Below, piece after piece: positions 1 through 5,454 of a stretch of DNA of 5,454 bases (within the stretch, counting starts at the first letter, position 1; every line of letters starts with the position of its first letter). The stretch is from Streptosporangiaceae bacterium (GTDB lineage Bacteria > Actinomycetota > Actinomycetes > Streptosporangiales > Streptosporangiaceae). The notes beneath the pieces are model-generated. The model saw only the letters and a list, made by a program, of their open reading frames with translations. It was not told the DNA's origin and made no database searches. Location of the stretch: positions 1 to 5,454 of the forward strand of contig JASHQP010000637.1 in assembly GCA_030039095.1 (NCBI GenBank), given 5' to 3'. A program made the position numbers and the translations under genes.

Positions 1-245
1 TCTTGCGCGTCGGCCCCGAGCGCGGCGGCCTGCTGGCGGGCATCATCGACGATCCGTTCGGCGTCGCGGCGCGCGGCGGCGATGACGTTGCCGCATTCCG
101 CGTGCGTTTCCGCCAGCAGCGCCAGCGGCGGCCCGAGTTCGGCGGACAGCTCCGCCGCGCGGTTGGCGGGTACCCCCGCCCTGCTCGCCGCGCCAGGAGC
201 GCCAGCGGGCCGGAACCGGTCAAGAAAATCGCGCGCTTGCGGCAA
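1..245 (-). CDS. Partial coiled-coil-type protein of unknown function (N-terminal 81 residues)
   Basis: Reading the minus strand from TTG at 245-243 gives an open frame of 81 codons that runs off the left edge, so the C-terminus is missing. The protein begins LPQARDFLDRFRPAGAPGAA and continues with PANRAAELSAELGPPLALLAETHAE. From about residue 30 onward it is an Ala/Glu/Arg-rich amphipathic helix (AARRDAERIVDDARQQAAAL) typical of stalk or coiled-coil proteins. An in-frame stop (TGA) lies just upstream at 251-249, and no ATG or GTG intervenes, so TTG is the only sensible start. A purine-rich ribosome site, GGAGGGGG at 260-253, lies about 7 bases before it. The DFLDRFRP-type opening feels familiar from conserved actinobacterial proteins, and the helix resembles the b/E/H peripheral-stalk subunits of rotary ATPases or DivIVA-like proteins. 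I cannot assign it to a family. It is transcribed divergently from the CBS-BON gene. Confidence 0.72.
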   Translation of the reverse strand, partial: MPQARDFLDRFRPAGAPGAASRAGVPANRAAELSAELGPPLALLAETHAECGNVIAAARRDAERIVDDARQQAAALGADAQ

Positions 246-278
246 CCCTCAACCCCCTCCCGCGGCGTCTTGCTCTCC

Positions 279-300
279 TTCTTATGAGGCCGCTGGTCCC
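279..300 (-). promoter_or_regulatory. Candidate promoter of the leftward gene, with a DosR-like box at the -35 position
   Basis: On the minus strand GGGACCAGCGGCCT (300-287) is followed at once by CATAAGAA (286-279), which supplies a -10-like hexamer (CATAAG or TAAGAA). Transcription would begin near 273, leaving a leader of about 28 bases with the ribosome site GGAGGGGG before the TTG start at 245. An activator site overlapping the -35 region is the usual arrangement at DosR/DevR-activated promoters. This box lacks the central TT of the mycobacterial consensus, so it is the weakest of the three boxes in this region. Confidence 0.4.
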
Positions 301-308
301 CGTGGGCA

Positions 309-322
309 GAGGCCAAGGTCCC
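309..322 (-). promoter_or_regulatory. DosR/DevR-like box
   Basis: The minus strand reads GGGACCTTGGCCTC, matching 10 of the 11 fixed positions in the mycobacterial dormancy-regulator pattern GGGACNTTNGNCCC. It lies exactly 22 bases (about two helical turns) upstream of the box at 287-300 relative to the leftward gene, in the same orientation. It could act as the distal site of a tandem pair. The match to the pattern is seen directly; binding by a DosR-type regulator is inferred. Confidence 0.45.
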
Positions 323-374
323 GGCCAGGCAGCCAAACGTCAGAAGCCGCGCGGCGAGCCACGGCTGGCCGGAA

Positions 375-388
375 TGGCCGAAGGTCCC
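375..388 (-). promoter_or_regulatory. DosR/DevR-like box
   Basis: The minus strand reads GGGACCTTCGGCCA, again 10 of 11 fixed positions of GGGACNTTNGNCCC and the best of the three. It sits 66 bases from the box at 309-322 (three times the 22-base spacing) and ends 109 bases before the ATG of the CBS-BON gene. It could therefore serve the rightward promoter. I could not find a convincing -10 hexamer between this box and the CBS-BON start. Confidence 0.48.
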
Positions 389-497
389 GTCGCCTGGTGA
401 CGTTCAGCCGTGATCAGGCCGGGTTTCCCGGCGGGACACTGAGGCTGACAGCGGTTCGGCGTGCGGGCAGGACCCAGGATCGAGGGAGGGAACGGGC

Positions 498-1373
498 ATG
501 TCGCGCGATACGTATCTGGATGCCATGCTCCGCCATCTTGGGGCTGCGTACTACGAGTCGCTGCACGGCAGGGCCAGCGCGGCCGACGTGGCGCGGGCGC
601 GCGCGGCGATCGAGGAGCGGATGACCGAGCAGCCTGAACCGGCCGATCTGTTCGACGGGAAGAAGCGGGGCGGGACGCCGCCGAACGTTGCTCATCACCA
701 TGGCCGCTGGCACAGCACGGTGCGGGACGTGATGACCACCGACGTGGTGACCGTGGACCGGATCACGCCGTACAAGGAGATCGCCTACCTGCTGGCCGAG
801 CACAAGATCAGCGCGGTTCCGGTCCTGACGATGGGCCGGCACGTGGCCGGCGTGGTCTCGGAGGCCGACCTGCTGGCGGCGCAGGACCAGCAGGCACGGA
901 AGGCCAGGACGGGCAGGGGTGATCACCTGCCGTGGCCGCGGGGCCAGGGCAGGAAGCATCCGCCGCTGACCGCCGAGCAGCTGATGACGTCGCCGGCGAT
1001 CACGATCAACCCGGACGCGCCGATCCCCCGCGCCGCCTCGCTGATGCACTCCCATCACGTCAAGTGGCTGCCGGTGACCGATCCCGAGGGCAAGCTGCTC
1101 GGCGTCGTGAGCCGGCGTGACCTGCTGACGGTGTTCCTGCGCCCGGACACGCAGATCGCCGCCGAGGTTCGTGAACTGCTGGCCGAGATCCTGTTCGCCG
1201 AGCCCGCGAGTGTGTCAGCGAGCGTGCACAAGGGCGTCGTGGTGCTCACCGGCAAGCCGACCGAGGACGAGCGGCACGACCTGATCCCGGTCGCCGTCCG
1301 GCTGATCTGGGACATCGACGGCGTGGTGGACGTCGTCGAGAAGCTCGACACCCCGACGCCGGCCGGGAAGTAA
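498..1373 (+). CDS. CBS-pair and BON domain protein with an extra N-terminal module
   Basis: This 291-residue soluble protein has three parts. Residues 1-45 (DAMLRHLGAAYYESLHG and following) form a small helical module ahead of the CBS region. Two CBS domains follow: about 74-128 (VRDVMTTDVVTV, ISAVPVL, VAGVVSEADLL) and about 158-212 (AEQLMTSPAITI, VKWLPVTD, LLGVVSRRDLL). A basic linker, about 130-157, separates them. A BON domain spans about 218-283 (VHKGVVVLTGKP, IDGVVDVVEKL). CBS pairs usually bind adenine nucleotides and act as energy sensors; BON domains are thought to contact membranes or partner proteins. The ligand and partner here are unknown. The ATG is preceded by GAGGGAGG, about 8 bases upstream. 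CBS-domain proteins are well-known members of dormancy (DosR) regulons, which fits the boxes at 287-388. It converges on the MFS gene. Confidence 0.93.
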   Translation: MSRDTYLDAMLRHLGAAYYESLHGRASAADVARARAAIEERMTEQPEPADLFDGKKRGGTPPNVAHHHGRWHSTVRDVMTTDVVTVDRITPYKEIAYLLAEHKISAVPVLTMGRHVAGVVSEADLLAAQDQQARKARTGRGDHLPWPRGQGRKHPPLTAEQLMTSPAITINPDAPIPRAASLMHSHHVKWLPVTDPEGKLLGVVSRRDLLTVFLRPDTQIAAEVRELLAEILFAEPASVSASVHKGVVVLTGKPTEDERHDLIPVAVRLIWDIDGVVDVVEKLDTPTPAGK

Positions 1374-1403
1374 CCCGCCCTGCCTGGTCGCCGGACCGGC
1401 GGG
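1374..1403. terminator. Possible bidirectional terminator hairpin
   Basis: The 45-base gap between the convergent CBS-BON and MFS genes holds an outer stem CCCGCC (1374-1379) with GGCGGG (1398-1403) and an inner stem GGTC (1386-1389) with GACC (1394-1397) around a GCCG loop. A 6-base bulge lies on the left arm. There is no T-run on either side, so this would be an atypical GC-only terminator of the kind often proposed in actinobacteria. In DNA this rich in G and C a hairpin this size could also arise by chance. Confidence 0.3.
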
Positions 1404-1418
1404 CCGCCCCCGGTGCCG

Positions 1419-2858
1419 CTAAGAGTCCGCGGTGGCCGGGGTCTTCGTGTGGCCGGGCAGGAGCAGGGCGGGGATGACGGCGATGACGGTGAAACCGAGT
1501 GACCACCAGAACGCGGCGCCGAACGCGGTGGCCTCGCCCGCAAGTCCGGCGGCCGCGTGCGCCTTGGTCTGGATCGCGAGGATCATGGCCAGGATGGCGG
1601 TGCCGAACGAGCCGCCTACCTGCTGGGCGATCCGGGTCACACTGCTGGCGTGAGGAACTTGGTCGGGTCGCATTCCGAGGTAGGCGGCGGCCATGACGGG
1701 GATCGTGAAGGCGCCGAGGCCGGCACCGCGCACGACCAGGCTGAGGCCGAGAAAAATCTCGCTGGTGTGGACGCCGACCTGGGTATAGGCGGCCGTGCCG
1801 GCCGCGGTGAGGACGGCGCCGACGAGCACGATCGGGCGGGCGCCGATGCGGTCGGTGAGCGTGCCCGCCGCGTTTCTGGTGAGCAGCATCCCTAGGCCTT
1901 GCGGTGCGAGCAGAAGGCCGGCGTCGAGCGCGCTCTGGCCGCGTATCTGCTGGTAGTAGAGCGGCAGGAGCAGCAGCGCCCCGAAGGTGCCGAAGCCGGA
2001 CAGGAACATCAGCGAGGTCGCGGCCGAGAAGGAACGCACCTTGAACAGCCGCAGGTCCACCAGCGGCGGGCGATGGGTGCGCAGGGCGTGGAAGACGAAG
2101 GCGGCGAGTAGGGCGACGCCGGCGGCGAGTGGCACGATGACGACGGCGTGGCCGAAGCCTCCCTCGACGCCGACCTCGGTGGCCGCGTAGAGGATCGCGG
2201 CGAGGGCGGGGGAGAGCAGGACCAGGCCGAGGACGTCGAGGTAGGCCTGCCTGCGCGGAGTGCTGGGATGCAGGCCGCGCCACGCGAGCACGAGACCGGC
2301 GATGGAGAACGGCACGTTGACCCAGAAGATCCACCGCCACGAAAGCTGGCTGACGATCAGCCCGCCGACGACCGGCCCCAGGATCGGCCCGAACAGGGTG
2401 GGGAGGCTGATCAGGGCCATGATCCGGCCGAGCTTGCGCCCGCCGGCCGCCTCGACCAGCAAGTTCTGCAGGATGGGCAGCATGAGACCCCCGCCGACGC
2501 CCTGCAGCACCCGGAAGACGATCAGCGCGCCGATGTCCCACGCCAGGCTGGACAGGATCGACCCGGCCATGAACAGCGCCAGCGCCCCGATCCAGACCTG
2601 CTTGGCCCCGAATCGCGCGCTGGCCCACCCCGCGACCGGCACGACCATGCCGAGCGCTAGCACGTAGCCGCTGATCGTCCACTGAGCATTCGGCACCGAG
2701 GTGTGCAGGCCGCGGGCCAGTCTGTCGATCGCCACGTTGACGATGGTCGTGTCGAACACGACCATCACCACCCCGACCAGCAAGATCACGGCCAGCTTGA
2801 TGAACGCAGGGTCCAGCCGCTCCTTCCCGGCCGCTGCCTCTGGTGTTGCTGCGCTCAC
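1419..2858 (-). CDS. MFS multidrug exporter, DHA2 (EmrB/QacA-like) family
   Basis: This 479-residue integral membrane protein is a proton-driven drug/H+ antiporter by family. It carries the motifs of the 14-helix DHA2 group: FDTTIVNVAI in helix 1 (35-44), GWASARFGAKQVW in the first cytoplasmic loop (motif A), RVLQGVGGG (116-124, motif B), GPILGPVVGG (157-166, the antiporter motif C) and WRWIFWVNVP (174-183). A second-half loop, GTLTDRIGARP, repeats motif A. The substrate cannot be read from sequence. I chose GTG at 2858, preceded by CGGAG, over the upstream ATG at 2897. The ATG lies inside the operator-like palindrome and upstream of the TATAGT -10, so it would probably not be transcribed. 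It is divergent from a TetR gene, the classic arrangement for repressor-controlled efflux. Confidence 0.93.
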   Translation of the reverse strand: MSAATPEAAAGKERLDPAFIKLAVILLVGVVMVVFDTTIVNVAIDRLARGLHTSVPNAQWTISGYVLALGMVVPVAGWASARFGAKQVWIGALALFMAGSILSSLAWDIGALIVFRVLQGVGGGLMLPILQNLLVEAAGGRKLGRIMALISLPTLFGPILGPVVGGLIVSQLSWRWIFWVNVPFSIAGLVLAWRGLHPSTPRRQAYLDVLGLVLLSPALAAILYAATEVGVEGGFGHAVVIVPLAAGVALLAAFVFHALRTHRPPLVDLRLFKVRSFSAATSLMFLSGFGTFGALLLLPLYYQQIRGQSALDAGLLLAPQGLGMLLTRNAAGTLTDRIGARPIVLVGAVLTAAGTAAYTQVGVHTSEIFLGLSLVVRGAGLGAFTIPVMAAAYLGMRPDQVPHASSVTRIAQQVGGSFGTAILAMILAIQTKAHAAAGLAGEATAFGAAFWWSLGFTVIAVIPALLLPGHTKTPATADS

Positions 2859-2874
2859 GGGGCTCCGATCAATC

Positions 2875-2880
2875 ACTATA
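2875..2880 (-). promoter_or_regulatory. -10 element of the MFS exporter promoter
   Basis: The minus strand reads TATAGT, one mismatch from TATAAT and unusually AT-rich for this window. Transcription would start near 2868, giving a leader of about 10 bases before the GTG at 2858. No good TTGACA-like -35 is visible at 17-18 bases. The palindrome at 2881-2899 fills the space where RNA polymerase would contact the spacer. Confidence 0.5.
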
Positions 2881-2901
2881 AGATGCGCGATAAGCATCTA
2901 A
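2878..2901. promoter_or_regulatory. Probable TetR operator, copy 1 (MFS promoter)
   Basis: A perfect 6-base inverted repeat, AGATGC (2881-2886) and GCATCT (2894-2899), is separated by 7 bases. It lies directly against the -10 hexamer of the MFS gene, so a bound dimer would block polymerase. The leading 11 bases ATAAGATGCGC recur exactly at 2925-2935 in copy 2. Its place between a TetR gene and a divergent pump makes it the likely site for the neighbouring repressor. Confidence 0.68.
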
Positions 2902-2924
2902 CGAGCCGACGGTAACAGCCGGAG

Positions 2925-2948
2925 ATAAGATGCGCAAGCCGCATCCTT
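2925..2948. promoter_or_regulatory. Probable TetR operator, copy 2 (TetR-ABC promoter)
   Basis: This is a second copy of the palindrome, with the same 7-base spacer: GATGC (2929-2933) and GCATC (2941-2945) pair perfectly, and the outer bases pair with one mismatch. It shares the 11-mer ATAAGATGCGC with copy 1, offset by 47 bases. It lies immediately upstream of the -10-like TAGTTAT of the TetR gene, so binding would give autorepression and repression of the downstream ABC gene. Confidence 0.62.
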
Positions 2949-2955
2949 TAGTTAT
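2949..2955 (+). promoter_or_regulatory. -10-like element of the TetR-ABC promoter, probably giving a leaderless transcript
   Basis: TAGTTAT lies 9 bases before the GTG at 2965. Transcription would begin at or within a few bases of the start codon, so the message would be leaderless or nearly so, which is common in actinobacteria. The lack of a clear ribosome site (only GGTGG at 2956-2960) agrees with this. The exact hexamer is uncertain. Confidence 0.4.
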
Positions 2956-2964
2956 GGTGGTGCG

Positions 2965-3627
2965 GTGAGCCAGGCCCCAGCCTCCGCACCCGCGTCGATG
3001 ACCGACAGAGGCCGACGTCCCCCGCCGCCGGCCCGGCGGCGGCGCGGCGCCGCGCTCGAGGCAGCGCTGCTCGACGCCGCCTGGGACGAGCTATGCGCAG
3101 CCGGATATCCGGGCTTCACGCTCGATGGTGTGGCGGCGCGCGCCGGCACCAGCCGGCCGGTGCTCGCCAGGCGCTGGTCCAACCGGGCCGAACTGGTGGT
3201 CGCCGCCATCCGCCACCACAACGCCGCCGCCGCTCTCGACCTGCCGGACACCGGCACGCTGCGAGGGGACGTGCTCGCCTTGCTGCAACAGATGTCTGCC
3301 AGTGCCAGCCAGATCACCGGCGTGCTCAGCCTGGTGATCGCCGACTACTACGGCGCCACCGGGCTTCCGCTCTCGGACCTGCGGGAGCGGGCTCTAGCCG
3401 GCACGCCCAGCAGGATGGCCGCCGTCATCCAGCGTGCCGTCGAGCGCGGCGAGATCGACCCCGCCCGGCTCAGCCCGCGGATCGCTTCGCTGCCGGTCGA
3501 CCTCGTCCGCCACGACGTGATCATGAACCAGGCACCCGTACCCGACGACACCTTGATCGAGATCGTCGACCGGATCTTCCTTCCCCTGATCGTGGCCGAC
3601 CAGCCCGAGCGCAGGGGACAGGCATGA
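2965..3627 (+). CDS. TetR-family transcriptional repressor
   Basis: This 220-residue protein has the TetR layout. A disordered, Pro/Ala- and Arg-rich tail (1-28) is followed by helix 1 (about 29-46, ALEAALLDAAWDELCAAGY). A helix-turn-helix follows at about 53-77, with TLDGVAARAGTSRPVLARRW showing the family pattern. The rest is an all-helical ligand-binding and dimerization domain, less conserved, so the inducer cannot be guessed. GTG at 2965 is taken as the start; an in-frame ATG at 2998 (residue 12) is possible but has no ribosome site and would only trim the tail. The stop overlaps the ATG of the ABC gene (ATGA), indicating one operon with coupled translation. Two palindromes upstream are its likely operators, implying autorepression and control of both flanking pumps. 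Confidence 0.93.
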   Translation: MSQAPASAPASMTDRGRRPPPPARRRRGAALEAALLDAAWDELCAAGYPGFTLDGVAARAGTSRPVLARRWSNRAELVVAAIRHHNAAAALDLPDTGTLRGDVLALLQQMSASASQITGVLSLVIADYYGATGLPLSDLRERALAGTPSRMAAVIQRAVERGEIDPARLSPRIASLPVDLVRHDVIMNQAPVPDDTLIEIVDRIFLPLIVADQPERRGQA

Positions 3628-5408
3628 TCGAGGCGAGCGGGCTCACGAAGCGCTTCGGCCAGGTTGTGGCCGTCGACGGGCTGACCTTCTCGGTCCGGCC
3701 CGGCGAGGTGACGGGATTTTTGGGGCGCAACGGCGCGGGCAAGACCACGACGCTGCGGATGATCCTCGGGCTGGAGCGGCCGACCTCTGGGACCGTCACG
3801 ATCGACGGGCGGCCCTACGCCGAGCTTGCCTGCCCGCTGCGGCACGTCGGCGCGCTGCTCGACGCGCGGGCAGTGCAGCCGGGCTGTACCGCGGCCGGCC
3901 ATCTGCTCGCTCTCGCGCGCAGCAACGGCATCGACCGCAGGCGCGTTGGCGAGGTGCTCGAGACGGTCGGGCTCGGCAAGGTCGCGCGGAAGCCGGCGGG
4001 AGCCTTCTCGCTCGGCATGCTCGAGCGCCTCGGTCTCGCCGCGGCGCTGCTCGGCGACCCGCCGGTCCTCGTGCTCGACGAGCCGCTCAACGGGCTGGAC
4101 CCCGAAGGCATCATCTGGTTCCGCGAACTCATGCGCCAGATGGCCGCGGAGGGACGGACCGTGCTCATGTCCAGCCACCTCATGACCGAGATATCGGTCA
4201 CCGCCGATCACCTCCTCATCATCGGCGAGGGCCGGCTGCTCGTCGACAGCGAGATGAAGACCTTCCAGCGGGACCACGAGCACGAAGAGATCCGCGTGCG
4301 CACACCGGACCCGCAGACCCTGCGCGGCCGCGTCGCCGGCGCCGGCGGCACCGTACGGGACCTCGGCGACGCCAGTTCCTTCGCCGTGAGCGGCCTCGAC
4401 GGCTCCGCGATCGGCGCGCTGGCCCTGCGTGCGGGCGTCGAGCTGCATGAGCTGGCACCGGTGCGGCGCTCGCTCGAGGAGGCGTTCATGGAGCTGACCG
4501 CCCCCGCCCCCAGTGCCCGAGACGCGACGGCTCCCGCGCGTGCCGTCCCGGCTGCCGTGGCCCCGGTGCGCTCCGGCATGGCCGCCCGCAAGTCGGCCGC
4601 CGGCGAGGCCGGCGCACCGAAGCCGCCGGTTACCCGATTCCGCGACATCGTCCGGTCCGAGCTGGTCAAGTTCCGCAGCACCCGTCCCGGGCCGGTCATC
4701 GTCGCGGGCTCGCTCGTCGCCGGCGCCGGGACGGCCGTGCTGTTCGCCAACGCGACGGCACAGCGATACCCGGACTTCGACCCCGACGAGCGGCGCTCGT
4801 TCGACCCCACCCTCATGACCCTGCGCGGCCGCACCCTCCTGGAGGTCTCGCTGGGGGTCCTTGGTGCGCTGTCGGTGACCTCGGAGTACGGGGCCGGCAC
4901 GATCACCCCCAGCCTCACCGCCGTCCCCGACCGCGGCCGCCTCCTGGCGGCGAAGGCGCTCACCACCGCCGGCATCAGCCTCGGGACCGGGCTCGCCGCC
5001 AGCACCGGCGGGTTCCTGGCCGGGCAGGCGCTGCTCGACCGGCGCGGCGTGCCCCATGACACGCTCCGCAGCCCCGGCTCCGCCCGCGCCGTGCTCGGCG
5101 GCGGCCTGCACGCCACCGCCGCCGCGCTGCTCGGCCTCGGGATCGGCGTCCACACCCGCTCGACCGCCGGGGCGGTATCGACGATCTTCGGCGCCGAGTG
5201 GCTCGTGCCGGGGATCGGCCCCGCGTTCCCGGAACCCCTGCCCGACCTCCTCACGAAATACTGGCTCACCGAGGCCGGCGCCAGCATCTTCGCGACCCGG
5301 CCCGATCCCGAACTCCTCAGCCCGTGGGCCGGTCTCGGCGTGATGGCAGGGTCGACGGCGGTCGTGCTCGGGTCCGCGCTCGCCCTGTTCCGGAAGCGAG
5401 ACATATAG
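3624..5408 (+). CDS. Fused ABC exporter: ATPase and ABC-2-type permease in one polypeptide
   Basis: This 594-residue protein has an N-terminal nucleotide-binding domain of the BcrA/DrrA-like type. It has Walker A GRNGAGKT (34-41, Lys40), signature region FSLGMLERLG (128-137), Walker B VLVLDEP (148-154), D-loop NGLDP (156-160) and switch His185 in SSHL. An accessory C-terminal part reaches about 291 (SLEEAFMELT). An Ala/Pro-rich linker (about 292-337) leads to a permease starting near RSELVKFRST (344-353), with about six hydrophobic segments (roughly 356-375, 405-425, 440-470, 488-508, 515-535, 567-588) and an FRKRDI end. These two parts are usually separate adjacent genes in actinobacteria. 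Start ATG at 3624 has AGGGG at 3613-3617 and overlaps the TetR stop. Deviations: Arg35 replaces the usual Pro in Walker A, and Leu-Glu (133-134) replaces the usual Arg/Gly-Gln after SLGM. The substrate is unknown; drug or peptide export is the likely role. Confidence 0.9.
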   Translation: MIEASGLTKRFGQVVAVDGLTFSVRPGEVTGFLGRNGAGKTTTLRMILGLERPTSGTVTIDGRPYAELACPLRHVGALLDARAVQPGCTAAGHLLALARSNGIDRRRVGEVLETVGLGKVARKPAGAFSLGMLERLGLAAALLGDPPVLVLDEPLNGLDPEGIIWFRELMRQMAAEGRTVLMSSHLMTEISVTADHLLIIGEGRLLVDSEMKTFQRDHEHEEIRVRTPDPQTLRGRVAGAGGTVRDLGDASSFAVSGLDGSAIGALALRAGVELHELAPVRRSLEEAFMELTAPAPSARDATAPARAVPAAVAPVRSGMAARKSAAGEAGAPKPPVTRFRDIVRSELVKFRSTRPGPVIVAGSLVAGAGTAVLFANATAQRYPDFDPDERRSFDPTLMTLRGRTLLEVSLGVLGALSVTSEYGAGTITPSLTAVPDRGRLLAAKALTTAGISLGTGLAASTGGFLAGQALLDRRGVPHDTLRSPGSARAVLGGGLHATAAALLGLGIGVHTRSTAGAVSTIFGAEWLVPGIGPAFPEPLPDLLTKYWLTEAGASIFATRPDPELLSPWAGLGVMAGSTAVVLGSALALFRKRDI

Positions 5409-5417
5409 CCCGACGGA

Positions 5418-5444
5418 ACCGGTGTACTCGCAGACGCCACCGGT
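5418..5444 (+). terminator. Inverted repeat downstream of the ABC gene, possible terminator
   Basis: ACCGGTG (5418-5424) and CACCGGT (5438-5444) form a perfect 7-base stem around a 13-base loop, beginning 9 bases after the ABC stop codon. No T-run is visible before the window ends. The location suits a terminator for the TetR-ABC operon, but an operator for the next gene is equally possible. Confidence 0.3.
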
Positions 5445-5454
5445 ATCCGGTGCA

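Noticed and set aside
433..446. GGGACACTGAGGCT as a fourth DosR-like box
   Set aside because: It keeps the GGGAC half but loses most of the central and right-hand positions and is in the opposite orientation.
82..624. 180-residue plus-strand open frame spanning the left intergenic region
   Set aside because: It is Arg/Ser/Pro-rich, crosses the regulatory boxes and the CBS-BON start, and has no domain or ribosome site.
1246..2682. 478-residue open frame on the minus strand overlapping the MFS gene
   Set aside because: It is a shadow of the GC-rich MFS gene: Arg/Pro/Ala-rich low-complexity translation, no recognisable domain, while the MFS frame shows all DHA2 motifs.
3093..3623. Upstream extension of the ABC frame to an ATG at 3093
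   Set aside because: It runs out of frame through the TetR gene and is Arg/Pro-rich nonsense; the ABC domain begins immediately after ATG 3624, which has its own ribosome site.
3348..5153. 601-residue open frame on the minus strand opposite the TetR and ABC genes
   Set aside because: The translation is Gly/Ala/Glu/Arg-rich with no family signature; the plus strand has clear ATPase and permease motifs in the same bases.
4578..5408. Internal ATG at 4578 as a separate permease start
   Set aside because: It lies in the linker in the same open frame, but no ribosome site precedes it and no stop codon separates it from the ATPase, so one fused protein is the simpler reading.
4208..5440. 410-residue minus-strand open frame opposite the permease half
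   Set aside because: Ser/Arg/Pro/Ala-rich translation typical of antisense reading of GC-rich genes, with no domain or ribosome site.

Overview
The window is GC-rich throughout, with strong G/C preference at third codon positions, GTG/TTG starts and Streptomyces-like protein families. It most likely comes from a high-GC actinobacterium (Streptosporangiales/Streptomycetales-like), but the genus cannot be fixed from the sequence.

Layout. (1) Bases 1-245, minus strand: the 5' end of a coiled-coil-type protein that runs off the left edge and starts with TTG. (2) Bases 246-497: a divergent intergenic region with three similarly oriented boxes of the form GGGACC-N4-GGCC or close to it, resembling the DosR/DevR dormancy-regulator site. 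(3) Bases 498-1373, plus strand: a protein with two CBS domains, a C-terminal BON domain and an extra N-terminal module. (4) Bases 1374-1418: a short convergent gap with a GC hairpin. (5) Bases 1419-2858, minus strand: a DHA2-type (EmrB/QacA-like) major facilitator drug exporter. (6) Bases 2859-2964: a divergent promoter region with two copies of an inverted repeat built on AGATGC-N7-GCATCT. (7) Bases 2965-3627, plus strand: a TetR-family repressor. (8) Bases 3624-5408, plus strand: an ABC exporter in which the ATPase and the membrane permease are fused in one 594-residue polypeptide, overlapping the TetR gene by ATGA. (9) Bases 5409-5454: an inverted repeat that may be a terminator.

Functional reading. 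The right two thirds looks like one export/resistance module. A TetR repressor sits between a divergently transcribed MFS pump and a co-transcribed, translationally coupled ABC pump, and each promoter carries one copy of the same palindrome. A single ligand-responsive repressor could therefore control two pumps with different energy sources (proton motive force and ATP), plus itself. The left third is an unrelated stress/dormancy-type unit, where DosR-like boxes may control the leftward coiled-coil gene, the CBS-BON gene or both. The most notable points are the tandem dormancy-type boxes, the paired operators, and the fused ABC protein with unusual residues in its nucleotide-binding motifs.
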